DNA from: Aestuariibaculum marinum
GTDB taxonomy: Bacteria > Bacteroidota > Bacteroidia > Flavobacteriales > Flavobacteriaceae
DNA: 64,000 bases
Assembly (NCBI RefSeq): GCF_014596975.1
Contig: NZ_JACVXD010000012.1
Location: 1 to 64,000, forward strand
Direction: 5' to 3'
The notes under the pieces are model-generated. The model saw only the letters and a list, made by a program, of their open reading frames with translations, ran no database searches and was not told the origin of the DNA. This document shows positions 26,886 to 35,790 of the stretch, piece by piece; the first letter of the stretch is position 1, and every line of letters starts with the position of its first letter. The translations under genes were made by a program, and so were the position numbers.

Positions 26886-27743
26886 ATGTCTTGGTTTAAA
26901 AGAAAAACAAAAGGAATAACCACTACTACCGAAGAGAAAAAAGACACCCCAAGGGGCTTATGGTATAAATCTCCAACCGGTAAAATTGTAGACGCAGAAG
27001 AATTAGAAAAGAATTTTTACGTAAGCCCGGAAGATGGTTACCACGTTAGAATTGGAAGTAAAGAATACTTCGAGATTCTTTTCGATGATAATAAATTTAA
27101 AGAACTAGACGAAAACTTAGAATCGAAAGATCCATTAAAATTCGAGGATACTAAAAAATACCCAGAGCGTTTAAAATCTGCTCAAGATAAAACTCAATTA
27201 AAAGACGCCGTACGCGTTGGTGTTGGAAAATCTAAAGGTAAAGATTTGGTTGTGGCTTGTATGGATTTCGCTTTTATTGGTGGATCTATGGGTAGTGTTG
27301 TTGGTGAAAAAATTGCTCGTGCTGCCGATTACTCTTTAAAAAACAACATTCCATTAATGGTCATCTCAAAATCTGGAGGTGCCCGTATGATGGAAGCTGC
27401 GTTATCTTTAATGCAGTTAGCAAAAACTTCTGTGAAGTTAGCACAGTTAGCGGATGCTCAAATTCCTTATATTTCACTTTGTACAGATCCTACTACCGGA
27501 GGAACAACAGCTTCTTTTGCTATGTTAGGAGACATCAACATTAGTGAGCCTGGAGCCTTAATTGGCTTTGCTGGACCACGAATTGTAAGAGACACAACAG
27601 GTAAGGAATTACCTGAAGGTTTCCAAACCGCAGAGTTCCTGTTAGAACACGGCTTTTTAGATTTTATCACCGTTAGAAAAGAACTTAAAAACAAAGTAAA
27701 TCAATATCTGGATTTAATTTTAAATCAGCCATTAAGAGCTTAA
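26886..27743 (+). CDS. accD: Acetyl-CoA carboxylase carboxyltransferase beta subunit, zinc ribbon degenerate
   Basis: With AccA it transfers the carboxyl group from biotin to acetyl-CoA to make malonyl-CoA. The 285 residues keep the crotonase-like core: [54 protein letters not shown] and the FAGPRIV loop. The N-terminal zinc ribbon normally has two CxxC pairs. Here the aligned segments read [11 protein letters not shown] and [13 protein letters not shown], so all four metal cysteines are gone. I recall the same in other flavobacterial AccD, so it is probably a lineage trait rather than damage. Single gene, terminated. Confidence 0.95.
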   Translation: MSWFKRKTKGITTTTEEKKDTPRGLWYKSPTGKIVDAEELEKNFYVSPEDGYHVRIGSKEYFEILFDDNKFKELDENLESKDPLKFEDTKKYPERLKSAQDKTQLKDAVRVGVGKSKGKDLVVACMDFAFIGGSMGSVVGEKIARAADYSLKNNIPLMVISKSGGARMMEAALSLMQLAKTSVKLAQLADAQIPYISLCTDPTTGGTTASFAMLGDINISEPGALIGFAGPRIVRDTTGKELPEGFQTAEFLLEHGFLDFITVRKELKNKVNQYLDLILNQPLRA

Positions 27744-27768
27744 TTAAAATGTATTCCTATCACTTAAT

Positions 27769-27806
27769 AAAAAGAAAAGCAACTAATATTAGTTGCTTTT
27801 CTTTTT
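27769..27806 (+). terminator. accD terminator
   Basis: A perfect 19-bp-arm palindrome, AAAAAGAAAAGCAACTAAT and its complement, runs into T residues. The symmetric flanks would also stop minus-strand transcription. Confidence 0.88.
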
Positions 27807-27877
27807 TACACAAAAACCCTAAGTCATTTATATTCAATATATTTATCCTTTCAAAACACTAACCTAAATCCTACATA

Positions 27878-28399
27878 ATGAAAATTAAACTACCTTTTTT
27901 AGCAATTGTACTACTTACCATTTTTGGTTGTGAAGAACTAGACAAACTTACGGAGTTTGACATTACAGACAACCTAGGAACTACACTTAAAGTATCTATA
28001 CCAGAAGGGGCACCAACCAACTGGTCCCAGGAAATTACAGTAGATTTGGCCTCCAACAAGCAGGTTCAGGAAAATTTAGATTATGTTCAAAATGTCACCA
28101 TCAACAACCTAAGTTTTGAAATCACAAATTATATTGGTGCTGCCGATACACAACTCACCGAAGCTTCAATAACAGTTGCAGGAACATCAATTAGTATAGG
28201 CACTATCGATTTAAAAACCGCCGATGATGCTAACCAGGTGTTTTCAATTGGAACAGAAGAGCAGTTAGCTATTATTGCTGCCTATTTAAAACAAGCCGAA
28301 AGCGTTACCGTTACTTTATCGGGTATTGTGAGTGCTTCCCCTGTTGAGTTTAATGTGGTTATAGATGTTGATGCGACCATAACAATAGACGTTATTTAA
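27878..28399 (+). CDS. Lipoprotein of unknown function, beta-rich
   Basis: The 173 residues have a lipoprotein signal (LLTIFGC, lipid Cys at 18). The mature domain is Thr/Ile/Val-rich with alternating strand pattern (VTINNLSFEITNYIG; ASITVAGTSISIGTIDL; VTVTLSGIVSASPVEF). The pattern suggests one immunoglobulin-like or LEA14-like sandwich. There are no further cysteines or evident catalytic residues. It lies between the accD terminator and rpsO, with no clear operon partner. I do not recognise the family. Confidence 0.7.
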   Translation: MKIKLPFLAIVLLTIFGCEELDKLTEFDITDNLGTTLKVSIPEGAPTNWSQEITVDLASNKQVQENLDYVQNVTINNLSFEITNYIGAADTQLTEASITVAGTSISIGTIDLKTADDANQVFSIGTEEQLAIIAAYLKQAESVTVTLSGIVSASPVEFNVVIDVDATITIDVI

Positions 28400-28488
28400 T
28401 TCAGAATAAAACAATTATATAGAAAAAATAAACTTTAAAAGCCGTTCTTTCTTTTTCAAATATTAGCATGTAAATCATTTTTAATTGC

Positions 28489-28496
28489 TATATTTG
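28489..28496 (+). promoter_or_regulatory. -7 promoter box for rpsO
   Basis: TATATTTG is an exact TAnnTTTG match, 55 bases before the rpsO ATG. Confidence 0.5.
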
Positions 28497-28550
28497 CCGC
28501 TCGAAAGATAGCCTTTCGTTTACATAACAATTATTTACAATAATATTAGC

Positions 28551-28820
28551 ATGTATTTATCAAAAGAAGCAAAAGAAGAAATCTTCGCAAAACACGGTAA
28601 AGGAGCAAATGATACTGGTTCTGCTGAAGGACAAATCGCGTTATTTACGCACAGAATTAATCACTTAACTGAGCACTTAAAAAACAATCGTAAAGATTTT
28701 AACACTGAGCGTTCATTAGTAAAATTAGTAGGTAAGCGTCGTGCTTTACTAGATTACTTAACTAAGAAAGATATCTTAAGATATCGTGCAATAGTTAAAG
28801 AACTAGGTTTAAGAAAATAA
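28551..28820 (+). CDS. rpsO: 30S ribosomal protein S15
   Basis: An 89-residue primary rRNA-binding protein of the small-subunit platform. Recognised by FAKHGKGANDTGSAEGQIAL, RINHLTEHLKNNRKD and the C-terminal LVGKRRALLDYLTKKD. Length is standard (88-90). It precedes pnp, the classical S15-PNPase order, but a strong terminator and 164 bases separate them, so pnp may have its own transcription start or depend on readthrough. Confidence 0.97.
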   Translation: MYLSKEAKEEIFAKHGKGANDTGSAEGQIALFTHRINHLTEHLKNNRKDFNTERSLVKLVGKRRALLDYLTKKDILRYRAIVKELGLRK

Positions 28821-28824
28821 TTCG

Positions 28825-28851
28825 AAAAGAGGCTTTTACAGCCTCTTTTTT
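28825..28851 (+). terminator. rpsO terminator
   Basis: A 9-bp stem (AAAAGAGGC/GCCTCTTTT) with a 7-base loop is followed by T residues, just after the rpsO stop. Confidence 0.85.
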
Positions 28852-28984
28852 GTTTATACACTACTCGTGTGCAGGAGTCTAAACCGCACAAAATAAGAAG
28901 CTAATTACAGTTTTTCATTGGTCAACACACAACAACTACACACAACAACACAACGACCATTGTTTAATTAGAATTAAAAAATTT

Positions 28985-31213
28985 ATGATTCCAAAAACAT
29001 TTAAAGAGGTTATAGACCTTGGTGATGGTAGAGAAATTTCTATCGAAACCGGAAAACTAGCAAAACAAGCTCATGGTAGCGTTGTGGTACAATCTGGAAA
29101 CTGTATGTTACTTTGTACAGTAGTTTCTAACTACCAACAAGCCGATGTAGATTTTTTACCATTAACGGTAGACTACCGTGAAAAATTTGCTGCTGCTGGT
29201 CGTTACCCAGGAGGGTTCTTTAAAAGAGAAGCCAGACCTAGCGACGGAGAGGTTTTAACCATGCGTTTAGTTGACCGTGTGTTACGCCCATTATTCCCTA
29301 AAGATTATCACAGTGAAACTCAGGTAATGATTCAGTTAATGTCTCACGATTCTGAAGTTATGCCAGACGCTATGGCTGGTTTAGCCGCTTCTGCTGCGAT
29401 TCAATTAAGTGATATTCCTTTCGAAACACCTATTTCTGAAGTAAGAGTTGGTCGTATTAACGGCGAATTAATCATCAATCCTTCTTTATCGCAATTAGAA
29501 GAAAGTGATATCGATATGGTAATTGGTGCATCTGCCGATTCTGTAATGATGGTTGAAGGTGAAATGAAAGAGATTTCAGAGGAAGAAATGACCGAAGCTA
29601 TTAAGTTTGCTCACGAAGCTATTAGAGTACAATGTGAAGCGCAACTTAAATTAGCCGAAGCTTTCGGTAAAAAAGAAACTCGTGAATACGAACCAGAAAG
29701 AGAAGACGAAGACTTAGCTAAGAAAGTTCACGATATGGCATACGATAAAGTATATGCCGTAGCAAAAAAAGGCTCTTCTAAACACGAAAGAGGTGCTGCA
29801 TTCGCAGAGATTAAAGAAGAAATTATCGCTTCATTCTCTGAAGAAGAGCAAGAAGAATATGGCGGATTAATTTCTAAATACTACAGCAAAGCTGAAAAGA
29901 ATGCTGTTAGAGACTTAACATTAAACGAAGGTTTACGTTTAGACGGACGTAAAACTACAGATATCAGACCAATTTGGTGTGAGGTTGATTATTTACCATC
30001 AACACATGGTTCATCAATCTTTACACGTGGGGAAACTCAGGCATTAGCGACTGTAACTTTAGGAACTTCTAGAGAAGCTAACATGATTGACATGCCTTCT
30101 TTTGAAGGAGAAGAACGTTTCTACTTACACTACAACTTCCCTCCTTTCTCAACAGGTGAAGCTAGACCAATCCGTGGAACATCTCGTCGTGAGGTAGGAC
30201 ATGGTAACTTAGCACAACGCGCCTTAAAAGGTATGGTTCCTGCAGATTGCCCTTATACAGTACGTGTAGTTTCAGAGATTTTAGAATCTAACGGTTCTTC
30301 TTCTATGGCAACTGTTTGTGCTGGAACAATGGCTATGATGGATGCTGGTGTACAATTAACTAAACCAGTTTCCGGTATTGCTATGGGCTTAATTTCTGAT
30401 GCTGAAACAGGTAAATACGCTGTATTATCAGATATCTTAGGTGATGAAGATCACTTAGGTGATATGGACTTTAAAGTAACTGGTACTGAAGACGGTATTA
30501 CTGCTTGTCAAATGGATATAAAAGTTAAAGGATTATCATACGAAATTCTTGTTAATGCATTAAGACAAGCTCGTGATGGTCGTTTACATATTTTAGGAAA
30601 AATAACTGAGACTATTGCTACACCAAATAGCGATGTTAAAGCTCACGCTCCTAAAATGATTACCAGAACAATTCCTAACGAATTTATTGGGGCATTAATT
30701 GGACCTGGAGGAAAAGTGATTCAAGAATTACAAAAAGAAACCGGAACAACTATTGTTATTAACGAAGATCCAGTTACTGAAGAAGGTATTGTTGAAATCT
30801 TAGGAACAGGTCAGGAAGGTATCGATAAAGTTTTAGCTAAAATCGATTCTTTAATGTTTAAACCACAAGTTGGTGAAGTTTACGAAGTAAAAGTTATAAA
30901 AATGTTAGATTTTGGAGCTGTTGTAGAATATACAAAAGCACCAGGAAACGAGGTTTTATTACACGTAAGCGAATTAGCTTGGGAGCGTACTGAAAATGTA
31001 TCTGACGTTGTTAATATGGGAGATGTATTTGAAGTAAAATACTTTGGTGTGGATCCTAAAACACGTAAAGAAAAAGTATCTCGTAAAGCGATTTTACCAA
31101 AACCTGAAGGTTATGTAGCGCGCCCACCAAGAGATAATAAAGGTGGTAATAGAGACAACAGAAATCGTGACAACCGTCGTGATGACAGAAAACCAAGAGA
31201 GAAAAGAGATTAA
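28985..31213 (+). CDS. pnp: Polyribonucleotide nucleotidyltransferase (PNPase)
   Basis: A phosphorolytic 3'-5' exoribonuclease. The 742 residues contain two RNase PH-like domains (about 10-225 and 310-545), a KH domain with [15 protein letters not shown] and an S1 domain starting near [21 protein letters not shown]. The tail is an Arg/Asp/Asn-rich low-complexity stretch ([15 protein letters not shown]), longer than in E. coli and probably an RNA- or protein-contact region. Active-site landmarks include [16 protein letters not shown] [11 protein letters not shown] and [16 protein letters not shown]. Confidence 0.97.
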   Translation: MIPKTFKEVIDLGDGREISIETGKLAKQAHGSVVVQSGNCMLLCTVVSNYQQADVDFLPLTVDYREKFAAAGRYPGGFFKREARPSDGEVLTMRLVDRVLRPLFPKDYHSETQVMIQLMSHDSEVMPDAMAGLAASAAIQLSDIPFETPISEVRVGRINGELIINPSLSQLEESDIDMVIGASADSVMMVEGEMKEISEEEMTEAIKFAHEAIRVQCEAQLKLAEAFGKKETREYEPEREDEDLAKKVHDMAYDKVYAVAKKGSSKHERGAAFAEIKEEIIASFSEEEQEEYGGLISKYYSKAEKNAVRDLTLNEGLRLDGRKTTDIRPIWCEVDYLPSTHGSSIFTRGETQALATVTLGTSREANMIDMPSFEGEERFYLHYNFPPFSTGEARPIRGTSRREVGHGNLAQRALKGMVPADCPYTVRVVSEILESNGSSSMATVCAGTMAMMDAGVQLTKPVSGIAMGLISDAETGKYAVLSDILGDEDHLGDMDFKVTGTEDGITACQMDIKVKGLSYEILVNALRQARDGRLHILGKITETIATPNSDVKAHAPKMITRTIPNEFIGALIGPGGKVIQELQKETGTTIVINEDPVTEEGIVEILGTGQEGIDKVLAKIDSLMFKPQVGEVYEVKVIKMLDFGAVVEYTKAPGNEVLLHVSELAWERTENVSDVVNMGDVFEVKYFGVDPKTRKEKVSRKAILPKPEGYVARPPRDNKGGNRDNRNRDNRRDDRKPREKRD

Positions 31214-31236
31214 TTTTTAATCTACTCAATACACAT

Positions 31237-31270
31237 AAAATCCCGCTAATTATAATTTGCGGGATTTTTT
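31237..31270 (+). terminator. pnp terminator
   Basis: A 10-bp stem (AAAATCCCGC/GCGGGATTTT) is followed by a T-run. The convergent minus-strand lipoprotein gene ends 12 bases further on. Confidence 0.87.
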
Positions 31271-31281
31271 ATTTCATTTGT

Positions 31282-31728
31282 TTAATCACCAATAATAAGT
31301 TTATACCTTCGACTTGTATTACCAATGCGACAAACATCAATATCACCTTCTTCATCGTCATATTCATATGGATCTACTTCCAAGCTTATATAGATATTGT
31401 ATTGGCCTTTTTTAAGTGTTATACCTTCAAAAATAACATAACGTCCATCTACAATTACATCCAATCCTTCAGGCAAACTTTCTGCAATGGAAAAATTATA
31501 ATAATAACCATCATCATCCGAATCGTTGTTTACAGAAGCCTTAAGTTCATCATAATAATATTGCCCGGCATGGCCCCGCTTTAATTCTTTATCTGGTAAT
31601 TCAGCATCTTTTCGAATAATACAATCTGCAAAATCAAGACTTTCACATGTTGTCAACAAAAAGCACAATGACAACAAAACCTTCTTCAACAGCAAATAAC
31701 TCACTACTTTTGGATTCTGACTTTTCAT
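31282..31728 (-). CDS. Small putative lipoprotein, paralogue of the protein at 32256-32702
   Basis: A 148-residue exported protein. The signal helix ends LLTTCES (possible lipid Cys28; Thr before the Cys makes the lipobox imperfect). The mature domain is very acidic. It contains YYYNFSIAESLPEGLDVIVD and FEGITLKKGQYNIYISLEV, a layout like putative Ig (He_PIG) domains: LPxGL, a turn, then G-x-Y and a strand. Cys36 and Cys133 align with Cys40 and Cys132 of the paralogue and may form a disulfide. Function unknown; it is the last of three minus-strand genes. Confidence 0.6.
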   Translation of the reverse strand: MKSQNPKVVSYLLLKKVLLSLCFLLTTCESLDFADCIIRKDAELPDKELKRGHAGQYYYDELKASVNNDSDDDGYYYNFSIAESLPEGLDVIVDGRYVIFEGITLKKGQYNIYISLEVDPYEYDDEEGDIDVCRIGNTSRRYKLIIGD

Positions 31729-31740
31729 AATTACAATAAA

Positions 31741-32142
31741 TTAAAACACAAAGCTTAATGATAATTTCACCATATAATGTTCCGGCTTTACCACATCGTA
31801 ACTCCGAAACCTCAGCATTCCCAGATTACAAATTCCTTTTAATTTTAAACCTTTAGCTAACTCTTGATTTAGTCCTAGATTCAAACCAAAATCGAAAAAA
31901 TTATAAAACTGATTAAAGTTAGTGACTCCCTCAATATATTTGAATGAATTTTCGAAAACACCACCAAATTGGGGTTCAGCATAAAATTTAAACGTTTCAT
32001 AAATTGATATTTCAGTATTAAAGGTTATCCCTTTATCTAATGTATTAAGCCATTTTATTTGAGTTAACTGTACCTCCTGCTTTTGTGCATAACAATGAGC
32101 AGATAATAATAAAACCAAAAAGAGCTGCTTCATTGTTTTCAT
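31741..32142 (-). CDS. Small secreted beta-rich protein, possibly outer membrane
   Basis: The 133 residues have a clear signal peptide (cleavage after about residue 19, AHCYAQ). About 110 residues of alternating beta pattern follow (FKFYAEPQFGGVF; NFFDFGLNLGLNQEL), ending with the aromatic C-terminus VKLSLSFVF. The end and strand periodicity suggest a small outer-membrane barrel or a fragment of one. It is too short for most characterised porin families. It lies 12 bases from the lipoprotein gene at 31282-31728, so the two are probably co-transcribed. Confidence 0.55.
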   Translation of the reverse strand: MKTMKQLFLVLLLSAHCYAQKQEVQLTQIKWLNTLDKGITFNTEISIYETFKFYAEPQFGGVFENSFKYIEGVTNFNQFYNFFDFGLNLGLNQELAKGLKLKGICNLGMLRFRSYDVVKPEHYMVKLSLSFVF

Positions 32143-32200
32143 AACTAAAATTTTACATTTGAAATTTACTTATTGATAAAATTACTAACAAGTAACCTTT

Positions 32201-32240
32201 TATATATCCAGAAACATTGATTGAAGAAAATCTTGGACAT
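32201..32240 (-). promoter_or_regulatory. Weak third copy of the bipartite site (tentative)
   Basis: ATATCC (32204-32209) and GGACAT (32235-32240) recur in the same order and roughly the same spacing as in the two clear bipartite sites, upstream of the gene starting at 32142. The match is short and could be chance. Confidence 0.2.
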
Positions 32241-32255
32241 TGTTTCCGCAACCCA

Positions 32256-32702
32256 TTAATTAGAATCGATAATCATTTCATATTCTCTGCTCGTACTATA
32301 TTCGACACAAATAAGACTTTCAGGATAAAGAGGATCTATATCTAAAAATATTTTAAATTTAAACCTACCGCTTTGGACGGGAAAGCCTTCGAACGAAACG
32401 GTTCTATCATCAAAAACAACATCAACACCGTCTGGTATTCGCCCCTCGATAGTAAAGGAATAGTCGTAATGATCATCATTAGGTTCATTATCCACAGAAG
32501 CTTTAATCTCATCAGAATAATATTGGTTAATTAAGCCGGTTTTAAACTGATGACTTGGAAGACTGGCTTTTACGTTTCCAATGCATTCCAAATTATGATC
32601 ATCATCAAGTCGACAACTAATAAATATTGAGCAAAAAACAAACAATATTATATATAGCAGTTGGCTAATTCGGTACGACTTTATTAAATAAGATAATCTC
32701 AT
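32256..32702 (-). CDS. Small lipoprotein, paralogue of the protein at 31282-31728
   Basis: The 148 residues have a lipoprotein signal ending IFISC (lipid Cys30). The mature domain shares its plan and many residues with the downstream paralogue: QYYSDEIKASV against QYYYDELKASV, IPDGVDVVFDDRTVSFEG against LPEGLDVIVDGRYVIFEG, and DIDP against EVDP. It is likely an Ig-like (He_PIG-type) sandwich with a possible Cys40-Cys132 disulfide. A copy of the bipartite site lies 44 bases upstream of its ATG. Function unknown. Confidence 0.65.
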   Translation of the reverse strand: MRLSYLIKSYRISQLLYIILFVFCSIFISCRLDDDHNLECIGNVKASLPSHQFKTGLINQYYSDEIKASVDNEPNDDHYDYSFTIEGRIPDGVDVVFDDRTVSFEGFPVQSGRFKFKIFLDIDPLYPESLICVEYSTSREYEMIIDSN

Positions 32703-32745
32703 AATTCTAAATTTGGATTTCGATAAAGCAAATTTCGAAATTGCA

Positions 32746-32792
32746 TTAAATTGAATATCCTAAAATCCTGTATATAGATAATTCAGGACATA
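32746..32792 (-). promoter_or_regulatory. Bipartite repeated site, copy A
   Basis: TTAAATTGAATATCC (32746-32760) and GATAATTCAGGACATA (32777-32792) are identical to the two halves of copy B at 38172-38238, in the same orientation. Here 16 bases separate them. The right half overlaps the last codons and stop of the epimerase gene. TCCTG/CAGGA arms could fold. On the minus strand it precedes the lipoprotein at 32702, with a GAAATTTG box about nine bases further on. Confidence 0.55.
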
Positions 32793-33781
32793 TTTTTAAG
32801 AGTATACCCATTAGTATTGAACCAAATAACCGCTTCCTTCAGGCCTTTTTTAATTGGAGAAAATGAAGTCCCCAATTCCTTCTTAGACTTTGAATTAGAA
32901 TAAAAACTATTTGTACAAATCACTTTTATATTGTTTGAAGACCAAGGTGTTTTAAATCTCATAATTCTTAATACATCTCCCAAATACCCTGCGAAAACTA
33001 ATAGCCATTTCGGTATCTGAATTAAAATTGACCTTTGTTCCTGCACCTCATTTAACAGTTTAAAAAAAGATTTATAACTCAAATTCTCATTAGACATAAT
33101 ATACGACTCGCCACTTACACCAAACTTTATGCCCTTTACAATACCTTTGGCCACATCCACTGCGTTCACAAAACTTTTCCCGCCCGAAGGATAAAAAACA
33201 ATCCGCTTATTTAAACCATGTAAAATTAATTTACCAGAACTAGGCCTTGTATCATAAGCGCCTATAATAAATGTAGGGTTTATGGAAATGATATTAATTT
33301 CATCTCTTTTAGAAAAAATATAATCTTGCGCTGCTTTTTTACTTTTTGAATAATAGGATTTTGTGAACGGTGGTTTCATTTGCTTAAATTCATGCCCCAA
33401 ATCATTTAAGGTTCCGAACCCAAAAACATTTGCTGTACCTATATATACAACTTTTTTAACCCCTTGTTTAATGGCTGTTTCTATGACATTATATGTTCCC
33501 TGAACATTAACTTCAAAAAATTTCTTTTCATACAAATTACTAGGATCTACCATAGAGGCAGCATGAACGACATAATCACACCCATTTATTGCGTTCTCTA
33601 TAGAAGGGGTATTTAACAAATCGCCTTCCTTCAATATCAAGTCCTTATGTATATTCCCTACAAAATTCTTTTTATGCCGAACAAAACCAACAACTTCATA
33701 ACCCTCTTTTAAGAGTTCAATAATAGTATTTGTTCCCAATAAACCATTTGCTCCGGTAACAAAAACTTTAAGCTTAGACAT
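32783..33781 (-). CDS. NAD(P)-dependent epimerase/reductase (extended SDR), last gene of the lipid-type operon
   Basis: An extended short-chain dehydrogenase of 332 residues. It has the cofactor loop TGANGLLGTN (9-18 region), an acidic/basic switch after GFVRHKK and the active-site pair YYSKSK. NPTFIIGAYDTRPSSG is like dihydroflavonol-reductase and HpnA-type enzymes, which reduce a keto group or act on a hydroxylated lipid-like substrate. Substrate unknown. It starts 24 bases after the desaturase stop and ends inside bipartite site A. It is about 30% like the other epimerase of the operon by eye, so a distant paralogue. Confidence 0.8.
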   Translation of the reverse strand: MSKLKVFVTGANGLLGTNTIIELLKEGYEVVGFVRHKKNFVGNIHKDLILKEGDLLNTPSIENAINGCDYVVHAASMVDPSNLYEKKFFEVNVQGTYNVIETAIKQGVKKVVYIGTANVFGFGTLNDLGHEFKQMKPPFTKSYYSKSKKAAQDYIFSKRDEINIISINPTFIIGAYDTRPSSGKLILHGLNKRIVFYPSGGKSFVNAVDVAKGIVKGIKFGVSGESYIMSNENLSYKSFFKLLNEVQEQRSILIQIPKWLLVFAGYLGDVLRIMRFKTPWSSNNIKVICTNSFYSNSKSKKELGTSFSPIKKGLKEAVIWFNTNGYTLKNMS

Positions 33782-33805
33782 TTTTTAAGATATTAATAAA
33801 ACAAA

Positions 33806-34897
33806 CTACATATCTTCTTCAAAAAAATTCTGTTCTACAGCATTCTCTTTTATCAATTGATAATGATAATACAAAGCTTTAAATAAATTATATGATCGAT
33901 AATTAAGTCCATATTCCTGAGCATAAGACTTGATTTCTAAACTCACTTCTGGTGCATAAACGGAATTGATATTAGGAAATAAATGATGGGCCAAATGATA
34001 ATTAAAATTCCCCATCACATATCTTGAAACCCAATTATCCATAGTCACATCGTTTGTGGTTATAAATTGATGCTCCAGCCAACTAATATTTAATTGTCCA
34101 TTTTCATCAGGATGCGGAAAATCATTTTTAGCATTAACATGTGGAGGCAGTAAAGCTGATAACGCAAAAATACTACCAGTGACTAACATTATAAACGCAG
34201 CCAGCAGCACTACAGGCAAATCAACTCCAAAAAACACAGGAACACCTATAATATAAACGCCATATACGCCTTTAAAAAAAATCATTTTAAAGTATTCTTT
34301 TAGTGGAATTTTGCACACTTTTTTTATTGTACGATTTTTAAAGAAAAAATCTTTAAAATCTCTAACTAACAACCAATTAAGCAAATACAAAGGATAAAAA
34401 ATGAAGATAAGCCACGATTGATTTCTACTAATAAAAGTTGCCTTGTCTTCTTTAAAAATTCGGATTACACCAGCTTGCTCAACATCTGAATCCCATCCTG
34501 CAATATTTTGATAATTATGATGTAATAACACGTGACGCTTTTTCCATATATAACTGTTACCACCTAACAAATCAAAAATAACAAGCAAAGCTTTATTTTT
34601 CCACTTTTTCTTAAACACATTATCATGTACGGCATCATGAATAATATTCATAAAAATTAAAACTGTAATGATTCCCAAAAAGGCATAGAGCAAATAAAAA
34701 ACTCCGGTAATAGTACTGAATTGAATTGCTGCAATATAAACTGCGATATATACTAAAGGCAATATCAAAACCATATAAGCTTTTTCTTTTTTACGCTTTT
34801 CGGGTAAACTTTTTAGTACCTGTTTTAAACGTTTTCTTAGCCTTCTATAATGCATATTCGCTGTGGGGCTTGGGTTAAATATAACTTGCGCTTCCAT
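33806..34897 (-). CDS. Membrane fatty-acid desaturase-like protein
   Basis: The 363 residues have the three histidine boxes of membrane di-iron desaturases/hydroxylases: HDAVH (87-91), HVLLHH (122-127) and HLAHH in the C-terminal NYHLAHHLFPN. Membrane segments lie at about 41-61, 68-88 and 210-250. The third box starts with His rather than Gln, unlike the chromosomal relative at 14.1 kb, so the substrate or position probably differs. Flanked by two SDR genes of the same operon, it may desaturate or hydroxylate the acyl chain they also act on. Confidence 0.85.
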   Translation of the reverse strand: MEAQVIFNPSPTANMHYRRLRKRLKQVLKSLPEKRKKEKAYMVLILPLVYIAVYIAAIQFSTITGVFYLLYAFLGIITVLIFMNIIHDAVHDNVFKKKWKNKALLVIFDLLGGNSYIWKKRHVLLHHNYQNIAGWDSDVEQAGVIRIFKEDKATFISRNQSWLIFIFYPLYLLNWLLVRDFKDFFFKNRTIKKVCKIPLKEYFKMIFFKGVYGVYIIGVPVFFGVDLPVVLLAAFIMLVTGSIFALSALLPPHVNAKNDFPHPDENGQLNISWLEHQFITTNDVTMDNWVSRYVMGNFNYHLAHHLFPNINSVYAPEVSLEIKSYAQEYGLNYRSYNLFKALYYHYQLIKENAVEQNFFEEDM

Positions 34898-34981
34898 AAT
34901 GATATCTTTTTTAATTATTTTAGACTTAACTTTAATTTGATCTTACAAAACCATTTTACTAATCAAGTATTCTTATCGGTT

Positions 34982-35776
34982 TTAAACAGTAACTGGTTGT
35001 TTTTTAATTTCGCTTTCTGCTATTTTGTCTTTAATAAATTCTGGTAATAATTTATCTAAAAACATAAGACACTTATTTATAAAACCAGGTATTACCAGGT
35101 TTTTCTTTTTAAATAAAGCGTCAACAGCAATAGTTGCAGCTTCTTCAGGATTCAAAACTGATTTCTGGGTTACCCAACCCATCAAACGATTTTGATAACA
35201 CAACCTTGTGGTTGTATTTAATCCGCCCGGACAAATTATGGTTACCGACACATTATCTCCTTTTAACTCTTTAGCCAAACTTTTTGAAAAAGAGGTTAAA
35301 TAAGCCTTTGTTCCTCCATAAACCTGTTTTGTAGGTAAAGTGAAAAAGCTAGCCATACTACTTATATTTAATATTCCGGCTGGACCATTTGACTTTAAAT
35401 TATTTAAAAGCAACCGAATCAATAAGGTTGGAGTCATTACATTAACATCGATTTGCTTTAAAATGTATTTTTCGTTTAATCCTGAAAATTCACCCCGGCT
35501 TAAAACACCTGCGTTATTCACTAAATATTTTACTTGTAAACCATTTACTTCGATATACCTTAAAATATCGTAACAACTAACACTAATACTCAGATCTAAT
35601 TCTAAATAACACACCTTAACATTAAAGTATAGTTCTATAAATTTTGATAATTTCTTTAATCCCGAATCCGGTAAAGCAACCAAAATCAAATTCATTCCTC
35701 TTTTTGCAAACTCCAAAGACATGGATTTTCCAAATCCCTGACTTGCTCCTGTAATTAATGTATAATATGTTTTCAT
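34982..35776 (-). CDS. Classical short-chain dehydrogenase/reductase
   Basis: The 264 residues show the full classical SDR set: TGASQGFGKSMS cofactor loop (about 9-20), NNAG (about 87-90), catalytic Ser in LNISSMASF and YGGTK as the YxxxK pair, then CPGGLNT. The C-terminus has a hydrophobic/basic stretch that could touch membrane. DltE-like and 3-ketoacyl-reductase-like proteins share this plan; the substrate is not predictable. It is the fourth gene of the operon, 14 bases after the upstream epimerase. Confidence 0.85.
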   Translation of the reverse strand: MKTYYTLITGASQGFGKSMSLEFAKRGMNLILVALPDSGLKKLSKFIELYFNVKVCYLELDLSISVSCYDILRYIEVNGLQVKYLVNNAGVLSRGEFSGLNEKYILKQIDVNVMTPTLLIRLLLNNLKSNGPAGILNISSMASFFTLPTKQVYGGTKAYLTSFSKSLAKELKGDNVSVTIICPGGLNTTTRLCYQNRLMGWVTQKSVLNPEEAATIAVDALFKKKNLVIPGFINKCLMFLDKLLPEFIKDKIAESEIKKQPVTV

Positions 35777-35790
35777 GATACTGGTTTTAA

